DNA from: Mya arenaria
Taxonomy: Eukaryota > Mollusca > Bivalvia > Myida > Myidae
Direction of reading: 5' to 3'
Assembly (NCBI RefSeq): GCF_026914265.1
Contig: NC_069130.1
Span: forward strand, 11,949,700-12,013,699
Length of the DNA: 64,000 nt
This document shows positions 12,181-23,061 of the stretch, piece after piece (within the stretch, counting starts at the first letter, position 1; each line of letters opens with the position of its first letter). The notes beneath the pieces are model-generated. The model saw only the letters and a list, made by a program, of their open reading frames with translations. It was not told the DNA's origin and searched no databases. The translations under genes were made by a program, and so were the position numbers.

Positions 12181-12715
12181 CATACAAGTCTTACAGCTAG
12201 GGCCCAAGAGAATGCGGCATCTGGATATAGCGGATATGAACCTTAGCTGTGCGAAAATCGGCCTTTGCAGTTTGAAAGGATGAAATACTGAACTCTCGGT
12301 CTTTAAAGGAAACATGTCAATTGTTTTGTCAAATCGAGAGTAAAACATAGCACCGTCCGTTCTTACAAAAATGTTTAACCATAACAGTATGAAATGATTT
12401 CAATGATTTGAAATATCGGAGTGTGGCGGTATAACACAGGCGTGTATATAAAAATGCAAATTGTGTTGTCTAACTCCTACCACTGGAGCAATTAAATTTC
12501 TCATGAGCCTAATGGTCGTTGGGGATGTTTCAGACACCAAATACCAAGCGTAGTTCAGTCCTTAATATGTATATTTGATTTGAAAAAAACAACATTGCTA
12601 TTTACCTTAAAGTTTTAAAGTTACAGTCAACAGTTTTACAGGGATGTGGTAAACTTCTTCACATATTAATGAAAATAATTATGATTACAAAAAATAAAAT
12701 CATCCTGACCCTCAA
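12181..12715. other. No recognised gene; spacer between two minisatellites
   Basis: Unique-looking AT-rich DNA. The antisense frame at 12154-12348 has no recognisable features. Confidence 0.4.
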
Positions 12716-12717
12716 TA

Positions 12718-14092
12718 ATGATCGATACCAATATACGTAGTATATCAACAGAAACCTTCTATAACACCAGACACAGTATATCCAAACAATCATTCTATAT
12801 CAACATACATAGTATCCCTAGGTACCTTCTTTACCAACATGCATGGTATATCAACAAGATTCTTCTATACCATCATACACAGTATATCCACAGAAACCTT
12901 CTATACCAACATACATAGTATTTCCACAGCAACCTTCTATTCCAACATCCATAGTATATCCACAGAAACCTTCTATACCATCATACAAAGCATATCCACA
13001 GAAACCTTCTATACCATCATACAAAGTATATCCACAGAAACCTTCTATACCAACATACAAAGTATATCCACAGACACATTCTATACCAACATACAAAGTA
13101 TATCCACATACACATTCTATACCATCGTGCATAGTATATCTACAGAACCCTTCTATACCATCATACAAAGTATATCCACAGAAACCTTCTGTACCAAAAT
13201 ACATAGTATATCCACAGACACATTCTATACCATCATACAAAGCATATCCACAGAAACCTTCTATACCAAAATACAAAGTATATCCACAGACACATTCTAT
13301 ACCATCGTGCATGGTATATCCACAGAACCCTTCTATACCAACATACATAGTATATCCACAGACACATTCTATACCATCGTGCATGGTATATCCACAGAAC
13401 CCTTCTATACCAACATACATAGTATATCCACAGACAAATTCTATACCATCGTGCATGGTATATCCACAGAACCCTTCTATACCAACATACATAGTATATC
13501 CACAGACACATTCTGTACCATCGTGCATAGTATATCTACAGAACCCTTTTATACCATCATAAAAAGCATATCCACAGAAACCTTCTATACCAAAATACAT
13601 AGTATATCCACAGACAAATTCTATACCATCGTGCATGGTATATCCACAGAACCCTTCTATACCAACATACATAGTATATCCACAGACAAATTCTATACCA
13701 TCGTGCATGGTATATCCACAGAACCCTTCTATACCAACATACATAGTATATCCACAGACACATTCTGTACCATCGTGCAAAGTATATCCACAGAACCCTT
13801 TTATACCATCATAAAAAGCATATCCACAGAAACCTTCTATACCAAAATACATAGTATATCCACAGACATATTCTATACCATCGTGCATAGTATATCCACA
13901 GACACATTCTATACCAACATACATAGTATATCCACAGACAAATTCTATACCTTCGTACATAGTATATCCGCAGACACCTTCTATACCAACATACATAGTA
14001 TATCCACAGAAACCTTCTATAGCAACATTTATAGAATATTCATAGAAACCTTCTATACCATCTTACAAAGTATAAACACGACAACCTTCTAG
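12718..14092. repeat. 36-bp minisatellite, about 38 copies, open in several frames
   Basis: The unit is 36 bp (AGTATATCCACAGAAACCTT, then CTATACCAACATACAT). Because 36 is divisible by three and the consensus lacks stops, three long frames stay open: + at 12839-14092 (417 codons, HSISTETFYTNI repeated), + at 12843-13562 (239 codons, VYPQKPSIPTYK-like repeats) and - at 12851-13996. Internal 72-bp and longer super-repeats (ACATTC..CGTGCATGG alternating with ACCC..AACATACATAG) show recent block expansion, most clearly at 13280-13760. I see no signal peptide, promoter or splice context, so I call it a repeat, not a gene. Confidence 0.9.
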
Positions 14093-14595
14093 TACATGTA
14101 TAGTTTCAAACATTTTTCATTAGACGCTCTACATATGGTGTACAGGCTAGATTTTTTATTCCTTAGAAGCGAGTTCATACATGCTGCATTAATAGACATT
14201 TAGTTCTTGCTTAAAAACATTTAAACGGAGATGCGTTAACAAATACTTTGTTTAATACATTTTTTCTATCAATGTTACTATGTTTCAGGTAAATATTTAA
14301 GGACTTGTGACTAAAATTGCTTTTAGATAATTAAAGTATGTATAGTTAACTCAAAAAGGTATGTTGAAAACAATTAATTTCATTACTTTATTGCATTGCC
14401 TTTATATATAAATGCGGCTATGTTAATCATAAGGATATCTTAAAAGCCCGTTTTAAAAGTGTACTAAAACATAGCTCATCTTATTTTGCAATACAATACT
14501 TCAGGCAACATCAATTTTTTGTCTGTATAGGTAAGGTGTAGCTAAACAAATTGTTTGTTTTCGAAGTAACTCTACCCAAACATATTTCATTACCC
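14093..14595. other. 5' distal flank of the B-C-D segment
   Basis: No gene seen. From about 14460 the sequence begins to resemble the far-upstream flank of gene E (from about 31860), which marks the approximate left edge of the duplicated segment. Confidence 0.45.
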
Positions 14596-14597
14596 TA

Positions 14598-14855
14598 TGA
14601 CTGTTCTGTTTCGACCGTTTCCCGACTACCTCGAGCCTAATGATTTTTGTAACCACCTGACATGTTTCATTTTGAACGTTTTCCAACCTAATAAGATCGT
14701 AATGTTTTTTATTTACGTACGATATGTTTTATTCTAATATACCGACCTACCTTCGCCTTATTGTTCATTTGTTGCCATCTGACAAATTTTGTTCTGACCG
14801 TTAGAGGACCTTTCCTGACTCTTATGTGTTATTGTCACCTAACATTTTGTTTATT
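14598..14855. repeat. Degenerate tandem repeat upstream of lectin B
   Basis: About four copies of a unit of roughly 65-75 bp. Each runs CATCTGACATGTTTTATTC-like, then GACCGTTTTCCGACCTACCT-like, then CGACC and TTATTG. Related arrays lie upstream of E (31960-32130) and, inverted, upstream of C (24090-24265) and F (42235-42425). Each array is about 1 to 1.7 kb from its gene's TATA box, so the array is part of the duplicated unit. No function is shown. Confidence 0.65.
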
Positions 14856-14871
14856 CCTTTAAAGGGACTTT

Positions 14872-15356
14872 ACACCAGATTGGCACCAAAAACAGTTTTT
14901 TCTTTGTAACGAATTTCAGGGCAATTATTTTATAAAATGTTTTACTCTGTGATATCATAATTGTAAAAAATACCAAAATGTAAAAATAAATCGGAGACCG
15001 AGTTTGAACCGGTGTCGCCAAAATCGCAGTCCAGTGTTGTATTCATTGTGCTACAAAGGCTTACCCTAAACGGTTGGAATATTTAAGCTATATACCTAAC
15101 TTGAAAATATCATGTGATAACATCGACTAGCCAATCACGCATTAGGAATTAATTCTACTAGGCAGACATACCTAGTAATATTTTTCATGGAAATATACGA
15201 ACAAAACTGCGAAAATAAATAAATTGTTAACTACGTGGTACTTAATAAGTATGTAGATAGTAAGTTTCAATGCATTGTACACATCGATACCAAGTTTATG
15301 TCAGTTTTCGACAATTTTCTTTTTTTCTTCGCTATTTCATCATACGGAGTACAGCC
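14872..15356 (-). mobile_element. SINE-bearing insertion, absent from the E flank
   Basis: Compared with the upstream flank of gene E, the B flank has an extra 485 bp bounded by CCTTTA on both sides (14866-14871 and 15357-15362). The left 200 bp, read on the minus strand, look like a tRNA-derived SINE: a tRNA-like head at about 15065-14985 with a B-box-like GGTTCAAACTC, ending in CCAATCTGGTGTAAAGTCCC. The right 280 bp are unassigned. The insertion happened after the segment duplication, or was lost from E. Confidence 0.6.
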
Positions 15357-15362
15357 CCTTTA

Positions 15363-16325
15363 GACGATATCTTTTTTGGTAGATTCATGCTTCTTGTAGA
15401 CGCCTCCGTGTTTATTTATATAAGTTCGTTTCAATCACGACCACATTTCGAAGTTTTGAAGCGGAAGATGACATTTAGACACAACTTAACTAAACAACAC
15501 TAATAACACAATCAATTTAACTACGAACTACCTTAGCTATATTTTGTGTAAACATTTATTTTGGAAACAAACACTTTATTGGTTTTGCCTGATACTGTTA
15601 TACGGTAAGTGTTTTATAACATGTGACTATTCTAATTAAAGCAACTGCACTTAAGGCAGTATGTTAATGTCATAAACATTGAATTTATACATTAGCAGGT
15701 TTTTTGGTTTTATTTCCAGATAATATCGTCAATTAGCCAACCCGCAAAATAAACGAGTTCAATTCGTCAATTAAACTTTGACATGTTTTTCAAGGTGTGA
15801 TACTAATAAGTAAAGAGTACAGAGAGATACGCTTAAAATCAAGCAAAACGTTAATTATGTATATCGATGTTAATGTAACTCGCTCACAAATTAATTATAC
15901 TGGCGGTCAATTTTACAAAATGTGTTCTAATTAAGTCAATTAGGTTAATATATTCAAAAACTAAATTGCACCAGATACATACTTGATGGATTAGACGTTT
16001 AAGTTAATTAGTCTGCATATCAGATATATCCTATTCAATTGCTTAATATGTCTTATTTAGGGTGAGAAACAGATCAATGCTCGTACTCTTATTCTAGTAT
16101 GTACGAACATTCTATCTGTTTAAACTTCCAATGACAAGTTACCATTGTTTCAATGACTTATTTCAGATTATAGACAAAAGGAATGCTTCACTAAGTCAGA
16201 ACACATAAACGTGAATAAGTCTCTTTAACATTAGCGGTAAGATAACATATGTATAAAGTTTCTTCTTATAATTGTTTTTTATGCATACAAATATACAAAA
16301 TCGCAAAAGTGTCCGGGTTTGCTAC
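15363..16325 (+). promoter_or_regulatory. Upstream flank of lectin B
   Basis: No gene. The stretch aligns with the upstream flanks of C, E and F at lower identity than they show to one another. A shared block (AGTCTCTTTAACATTAGCGG, then GGTAAGATAACA) lies roughly 85-115 bp before the TATA box in B, C, E and F, which makes it a candidate shared control element. Confidence 0.4.
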
Positions 16326-16332
16326 TATAAAT
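16326..16332 (+). promoter_or_regulatory. TATA box of lectin gene B
   Basis: TATAAAT, 66 bases before the start codon, inside the promoter block shared with the other complete lectin genes (TCCGGGTTTG before it, CAAACAATACAAGACGA after it). Confidence 0.75.
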
Positions 16333-16397
16333 TTAAGGATAATTTCAACTAATCCAAACAATACAAGACGAATTCAGGTTGTTGAAAACATTAAAAA

Positions 16398-18158
16398 ATG
16401 AACGCAGTTGCTGCGTTATTGTTTGCCGTGTATGCAGTGTTGGCTACTAGCTCAGGTATGTATTTTGCACTAATACTTTAACTCGATATTTGCTCACTGA
16501 TCACATTTAAATGCAGTCATAAATGGATTCATATCAACGTGATCTAGTTTGTGCTTTGTTGATCATTCTAAATGTTGCCTAGTTTACTTTGACCTCAGTT
16601 TCATCTACATATGAATTGCTGTATTTACATTTTTACAATGTGCAAGAATGTTGTTAATCAAAAAGGCTAAACTCGGTTGATAATCGCTGCCACTTATGTC
16701 TTAATATACCCGCATAATACCTTTATTATGCCAATTTACTATAATGTCTTCGGAATTTAAATACAAAATACCGTATGTGACTGATAAAAACAAAGAACAA
16801 AACAAACAATACAAAACAAAAACAGAACAGGACAAAACGATCTATGTGATTCGAGTGTAATACACACAGTACGCGATGTATTATAATGCACTAGTGTTAT
16901 ATGTTTTAACACTGAAGTCGGTTTGCCCTACTTATATAGCGACAAACGTTTAACCGATGAAATGATGATGAATGTATGATGTGGGAAATATTATCGTACG
17001 CTCGTTGCCAATTAATATACACTTTTATGAATCTAAGCTTATATCTTTCCTTAATTCGATTTGACATTAGTTTTGTATTTGTATGCAAATAATGTAAGAT
17101 CATTTATACATTTTACATTGTACACGGTTACGTGTTCGATTTTCATCAAGGATACCTTTTATGACCTTTAAAATTAACCAATACTGGTTTCTAATTTTAA
17201 GCGTGTTCAGATTGATTTATATCAGCTTTCGTCTGTCTTCACATTTGAGCTAGTATAAAAAAAAATTTTTTTGTTTACCACATCAGTTTCGGGAGATGCG
17301 ATTTTATGCGAGGGTTCGAAAGGTTACATCCAGTGTCCTCCTGGCCAGAAGATAGCAGTTTATAACGCTTACTACGGAAGAACACACAATGGAAGTATCT
17401 GTCCCCATGCCGCCACTTCCGACCAGAATTGCCGCGCATCAGGCTCCTTCAACAAAATCAAGAATGCTTGCCACAATGAACAGGTACATGTATATTTGTT
17501 TAAAACCATATCTTTGAAAGTAACCAAAGTGGGCAGTGTGATAGTAGCAAACTCCGGACAGCCAGTTAACTATGAAGATTCATTCTCAAGTAATCTGTCT
17601 GGTGGTCAAAAACCCCGGATAGGCATTTACCTGAAATGAAATATTCTCAATTTTGCTTCTGGTTGTAACTAGCCCCGGGCTGCCATTAACCTGAGACGGA
17701 TCATTTTCAAATACGCATTCAGGTAGTAACTAACTCCGGTTAGGGGCTGCCATATTTACCACCTCAACACGTCCACATTCCCACGCATTCAGAATTTGAT
17801 AAAACTGAATTTTACAAAATCGAACATGGATGTGAGCGATTTAAATTTTGTTCACATCCTGGGATATAAAATTAACAATACAGTTCGCAAAACGTGGGTC
17901 GTCATGACGTTGCACTAAGGTTTTGTTATAGGATAAACGACATAATGTAGTCACAAACTTGTGCGGAGTAAAACAAGATTGACATTTTTAATAAACTGGT
18001 GATAGATTTGTAGTACAACCGTTCAAACATTACATCGTTAATACGTTTGTTTCTATCAACAGCGATGCTACTTGGCGGTAAATAATGGAGTGTATGGAGA
18101 TCCCTGCCGTGGAACGTACAAATACATTGAAGTGAAGTTCTCATGTGTGCAGGCATAA
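16398..18158 (+). CDS. Lectin B: single-domain SUEL-type lectin, three exons
   Basis: Exons are 16398-16455, 17287-17483 and 18063-18158 (TAA). The product is 116 residues: a signal peptide (MNAVAALLFAVYAVLATSS) and one lectin domain with eight cysteines, CEG, YYGRTHNGSIC, NNGVYGDPC and GTYKYIE. N-G-S next to the YGR motif is a possible N-glycosylation site. Exons 2 and 3 match C, E and F almost perfectly, but exon 1 differs at six of 19 residues and the first part of intron 1 is clearly more diverged, so B looks like a mosaic. Exon 3 reads LAVNNG where the others read LAANNG. An open frame from 17271 to 17639 is only read-through of exon 2 into intron 2. B faces C tail to tail. Confidence 0.92.
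16785..16845. repeat. ACAAA/ACAGA-rich simple repeat in intron 1 of B
   Basis: A degenerate run of AAAACAAAACA and ACAGAACA units. The same run is in intron 1 of E (33595-33655) and, inverted, of C (22515-22575) and F (40680-40740). Confidence 0.7.
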
Positions 18159-18240
18159 AACAGCTTGATGATGATATATGTAAACAGTGTGTTGTATCAG
18201 TGAGTCATCATGATATAAACAATGCTTAAACTGATATACC

Positions 18241-18246
18241 AATAAA
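18241..18246 (+). terminator. Poly(A) signal of lectin B
   Basis: AATAAA, 83 bases after the stop; the position is conserved in C, E and F. Confidence 0.65.
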
Positions 18247-21127
18247 AATGTCACTTTGCCTTCTATGAAGACGACGACAGAATTGCCACGAGATATTGAA
18301 AAAAATAATTGGCATTCAACATAACATGTGTTTTCATGTGTATTCTCCTGTTCTGATAATTATCGGGGGCGGGGGGGGGGGGTCTTTTGGCTTTAATTCG
18401 CACCCGCATTCAAGTCAGAGTACTTTCATGGAATCCATCTTCCAACGAAAATGTTAAATTGGTTAGACATGTTCTGTTTATAATTTGAAATAAATGATTC
18501 ACATCAGTCACACATAGTTCTGTTCGTTTAGCCGTACTGTATAGACAGAGATAAACTTAAATGTTTCCATACGAAACAAAAACAATGACTGCAGTAGTAG
18601 TCGACCGAACAGAGAAGAATGCCTTTAAATTTAATAATCCATATCGAAATACAGAGGCACAACTCTATTTTCATACCTTAAAATAGAGATGCACCTCAAA
18701 ATTTCACTTCCCAATTTGCAATCATTACGGCCAATCAAATTCCGTCTTGAAATTTGGATATACAGACGTTTAAATAACTCTGATTAAGGATCCGCAGGGA
18801 GATATCCTAAGTGACAAAATAGTTACACGGACATTTATATGTCCGTGATGCTACTAAGTTATAAAAAGTAACATATTTTTGATAAACAAGGCTCGTGCGC
18901 ATCGCGCGAATCTTCATTTAAAATCAAACAAAAGTTTACTTAATATCTACTGACTAACTTAGAATGTAAACTACATTATGACTGGCCGATGATACGCAGT
19001 CAACGGTTAATCTGGAACTAGTGTGTAACTGTACTCAATTTAATTGAACTTAATACTTGAAAACGTCGGAATATTTGTAAGCTTATTGGAACTATTTCAA
19101 CAACTTTCTAGACTTTTAAGAATTAGATGACAAGGACGAAATATGCCAAACAAAGCACAAACACAAGCAGACAGCGTTGAGACAATAGTATGCCTTTTTA
19201 CGAAGAACATAATATGAGCGCAATAACAGTTTGTCTTCATGAATAGTGATGGAGAATCGATAGGCAATGACTTTGCGTTGAGCTGAGACTCAACACAATG
19301 TCATATTATTATTAAAACGTAGGTATCATGAAAAATCAAGGTGAGTTGACATTATTCTTGTCATAAATAGTACAAAACATGATGCCATGTCATTCAATAT
19401 CGATGAAACTTAAGAAACATAATTACTAATCCAAATATACTCCCCACAGGTTTGATCTAAGAATGTAAACTATTCTTATAAGATCGTCGAGAACTGTTAG
19501 GTTTGGTGCGAACTAAAATGATAGATGTCGTCCAAATTATCTGATAAATTGTACTCATACCTGCAATGGAAGCATGTCAGTTTGGTGCAGACTGTAATAA
19601 TAATATTTGGTGAATCTGGTGAATAATGCGTATGGCAGATAAAGAGTTTGGAATGTTACGAAATGTATTTACATTTTTGCATAATCATTGAATACAAAGT
19701 ATGCAGCAAAAATGTTTAGATGCATTCTTATGATATTTTTCAGCCACAAGCATGGCACACATGCTCTGTTTAAACAGTTTATGAATAATATTGACGACAC
19801 CAAATCAATCCTTTCAGCAGTGAGTATATATTTGAACGAAGGTCATGATTTACTCATTATCGCATATTACAACGTGATGCATTGTAAGCACCGTTCTAAT
19901 TTTAACAGCCCTTACATATATCAAACGCTCAATAAAAGGCCAAACGGTAGATTCGTCGACAATTTTCCTTTGAATAACGTTTTATTCCGATATCTTCGAA
20001 CTCAAAATGGAAGTGTTTGGGTGCTTTCATACAACTCTTAGTAAAAACATCAATTTAGTGAAAAATCCTAAGTTTTAAAGAATGAACAACCGATTTGCTT
20101 CATAAATACAGATGTTTATTGAAACAGTAGCTTTTGATGACTGGTATAGCTTTGCAAGTGAAAATCTGCATCATTGAAAGCGGCATTGACGTTTTCAACT
20201 GCAAAATGACATGATTATAAATAATGACACAATGTAAACTACAGGGACAAGTCCAGAGTTTAAACTTTAACCAATATCTACTTAAAAGGAACAAGGACCA
20301 ACTTGAAGGTTAAACGTATATCAGACAACAGACACAACGCTACATGGCAACCAATGCTACAAATATAATTAATACATTCAAGGGGTATCGCCAGAACTTA
20401 AATCAAAGTAAGAACTCACTTAATTGAATAAACAGACATCCTCCCACTATTACGTAAAATCTTAATCAAAACCTTATACAAAAAGGCTTTATTGAAATCA
20501 GCTTTAATTCGATTGCAATTAAACAAGAATCTCTTGTTAACTACTGAATTCACTTCAAATATTACACTCCCTTTAAACAAAAAATTAATTGTTGATGAAT
20601 TTAGGCGTAATTTCGAAATTAGTTTCACCTATAAGTTAGGAAAAACAACATTTGAATATAATTTTCGATCTAACTACGAAATAAACCTCTGTTCGGTCGA
20701 CTACTACTGCAGTCATTGTTTTTGTTTCGTATGGAAACATTTAAGTTGATCTCTGTCTATACAGTACGGCAAAACAAACGCAACTATGTGTGACTGATGT
20801 GAATCATTTATTTCAAATTATAAACAGAACATGTTTAACCAATTTAACATTTTCGCTGGAAGATGGATTCCATGAAAGTACTCTGACATGTTGCATATTA
20901 AAAGCAAAACAATTAAAAAAAATCTACACATTCACTTATAACAATATCATAGAAATGCATAAATTGAATGCGGGTGAGAATTAAAGCCAAAAGGCACCCC
21001 CCCCCCCCGATAATTATCAGAACAGGAGAATATACATGAAAACACATGTTATGTTGAATGCCAATTATTTTTTTTTAATATCTCGTGGTAATTCTGTCGT
21101 CGTCTTCATAGAAGGCAAAGTGACATT
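18247..21127. repeat. Centre of palindrome P1 between convergent genes B and C
   Basis: The 3' flank of B (18247 to about 18614, with a G-run at 18366) is repeated inverted as the 3' flank of C (about 20690-21127, with a C-run at 20997). Between them, 18615-20689 is unpaired spacer. It matches the left arm of the second palindrome (35510-37448) almost base for base. The part from 20100 to 20450 also matches the far-upstream flank of lectin genes (for example 31430-31740). The junction near 20684-20690 corresponds to a loss of about 1.38 kb relative to P2 (37449-38828). No gene is seen; frames such as 19688-20041 have no recognised features. Confidence 0.75.
18826..18847. repeat. Conserved perfect hairpin downstream of B
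   Basis: CACGGACAT, loop TTAT, ATGTCCGTG: a 9-bp perfect stem. It recurs downstream of E (35719-35740), in the F arm (38598-38618, stem kept though the loop is one base shorter) and downstream of G (near 51367-51388, one stem mismatch). Confidence 0.7.
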
Positions 21128-21133
21128 TTTATT
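21128..21133 (-). terminator. Poly(A) signal of lectin C
   Basis: AATAAA on the minus strand, at the same distance from the stop codon as in B, E and F. Confidence 0.65.
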
Positions 21134-21215
21134 GGTATATCAGTTTAAGCATTGTTTATATCATGATGACTCACTGATACAACACATTGTTTACATATAT
21201 CAACATGAAGCTGTT

Positions 21216-22976
21216 TTATGCCTGCACACATGAGAACTTCACTTCAATGTATTTGTACGTTCCACGGCAGGGATCTCCATACACTCCATTATTTGCCGCC
21301 AAGTAGCATCGCTGTTGATAGAAACAAACGTATTAACGATGTAATGTTTGAAAGGTTGTACTACAAATCTATCACCAGTTTATTAAAAATGTCAATCTTG
21401 TTTTACTTCGCACAAGTTTGTGACTACATTATGTCGTTTATCATATAACAAAACCTTAGTGCAACGTCATGACGACCCACGTTTTGCGAACTGTATTGTT
21501 AATTTTATATCCCAGGATGTGAACAAAATTTAAATCGCTCACATCCATGTTCGATTTTGTAAAATTCAGTTTTATCAAATTCTGAATGCGTGGGAATGTG
21601 GACGTGTTGAGGTGGTAAATATGGCAGCCCCTAACCGGAGTGTATTTGAGAATGATCCGTCTCAGGTTAATGGCAGCCCGGGGCTAGTTACAACAAGAAG
21701 CAAAATTGAGAATATTTCATTTCAGGTAAATATCCGGGGTTTTTGACCACCAGACAGCTTACTTGAGAATGAATCTTCATAGTTAACTGGCTGTCCGGAG
21801 TTTGCTACTATCACACTGCCCACTTTTGGTTACTTTCAAAGATATGGTTTTAAACAAATATACATGTACCTGTTCATTGTGGCAAGCATTCTTGATTTTG
21901 TTGAAGGAGCCAGATGCGCGGCAATTCTGGTCGGAAGTGGCGGCATGGGGACAGATACTTCCATTGTGTGTTCTTCCGTAGTAAGCGTTATAAACTGCTA
22001 TCTTCTGGCCAGGAGGACACTGGATGTAACCTTTCGAACCCTCGCATAAAATCGCATCTCCCGAAACTGATGTAGTAAACAAAAAAATATTAGGTTTTTT
22101 TATTTATACTAGCTCAAATGTGAAGACAGACGAAAGCTGATATAAATCAATCTGAACACGCTTAAAATTAGAAACCAGTATTGGTTAATTTTAAAGGTCA
22201 TAAAAGGTATCCCTGATGAAAATCGAACACGTAACCGTGTACAATGTAAAATGTATAAAGGATCTTACATGATTTGCATACAAATATAAAACTAATGTCA
22301 AATCGATTTAAGGAAAGATATAAGCTTAGATTCATAAAAGTGTATATTAAATGGCAAGGAGCGTACGATAATATTTCCCTCATCATACATTCATCATCAT
22401 TTAATCGGTTAAACGTTTGTCGCTATATAAGTAGGGCAAACCGACGTCAGTGTTAAAACATATAACACTAGTGCATTATAATACATCGCGTATTGTGTGT
22501 ATTACACTCGAAACATAGATCGTTCTGTCCTGTTCTGTTCTGTTTTTGTTTTGTCTTGTTATGTTTTGTTCTGTGTTTTTATCAGTCACATACGGTATTT
22601 TGTATTTTAATCTCGAACACATTATAGTAAACTTGCATAATAAAGGTGTCATGCAGATATATATAGACAAAAGTGGCATCGATTTTAACTCGAGTTTAGC
22701 CTTTTTGATTAATAACATACTTGCACTTTGCAAAAAAATGTAAATACAGCAATTCGTATTCACATAAAACTGAGGTCAAAGTAAACTAGGCAACACTAAG
22801 AATGATTAATAAAGCATTAGATCACGTTAAAATGAATGCATAATTTATTACTGCGTTTAAGTGTGATCAATATGCAAATTAAATATCAAATAAAATTTAT
22901 TTATGCGTTAAAACATACCTGAGCTCACAGCCAGAACTGCACACACGGCAAACAGAAATACAGCAACTGTGTACAT
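21216..22976 (-). CDS. Lectin C: single-domain SUEL-type lectin, three exons
   Basis: Minus-strand exons are 22976-22919, 22066-21870 and 21311-21216 (TAA). The 116-residue product has signal peptide MYTVAVFLFAVCAVLAVSS and a mature domain with eight cysteines, CEGSKGYIQCPPGQK, YYGRTHNGSICPH, and AANNGVYGDPC with GTYKYIE. It shares HAATSDQNC with B, against HAVTSDQNC in E and F. Its promoter block, exon 1 and intron 1 match E and F better than B. It forms a convergent pair with B (about 3 kb apart) and a divergent pair with D. Frames on the other strand at 21218-21448 and 21864-22049 are antisense shadows of exons 3 and 2. Confidence 0.92.
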
Positions 22977-23053
22977 TTTTAAACGTTTTTTTAAAATGTT
23001 TTTCTCTACTTGAAATCGTCTTGTGTTGTTTGGATTAGTTGAAAGCCTCCTTA

Positions 23054-23061
23054 TATTTATA
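23054..23061 (-). promoter_or_regulatory. TATA box of lectin gene C
   Basis: TATAAATA on the minus strand, 78 bases upstream of the start codon, within the shared promoter block. Confidence 0.75.

Noticed and set aside
12851-13996. 381-codon antisense frame of CGYTMYVGIEG repeats
   Set aside because: By-product of the 36-bp minisatellite, whose unit has no stop in this frame.
14985-15065. Possible tRNA gene on the minus strand
   Set aside because: It has A- and B-box-like parts but no convincing cloverleaf, and it sits at the head of a SINE-like element. The same reasoning applies to 30500-30567.
17271-17639. 122-codon frame beginning MFTTSVSGDAILC, with copies at 34093, 21783 and 39876
   Set aside because: It is lectin exon 2 read through its acceptor and donor into both introns. 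Conserved GT..AG sites, the phase-1 upstream exon and the matching exon 3 show the spliced model is right.
21218-21448. Frames starting MPAHMRTSLQC (also 17926-18156)
   Set aside because: Antisense shadows of lectin exon 3; no independent features.
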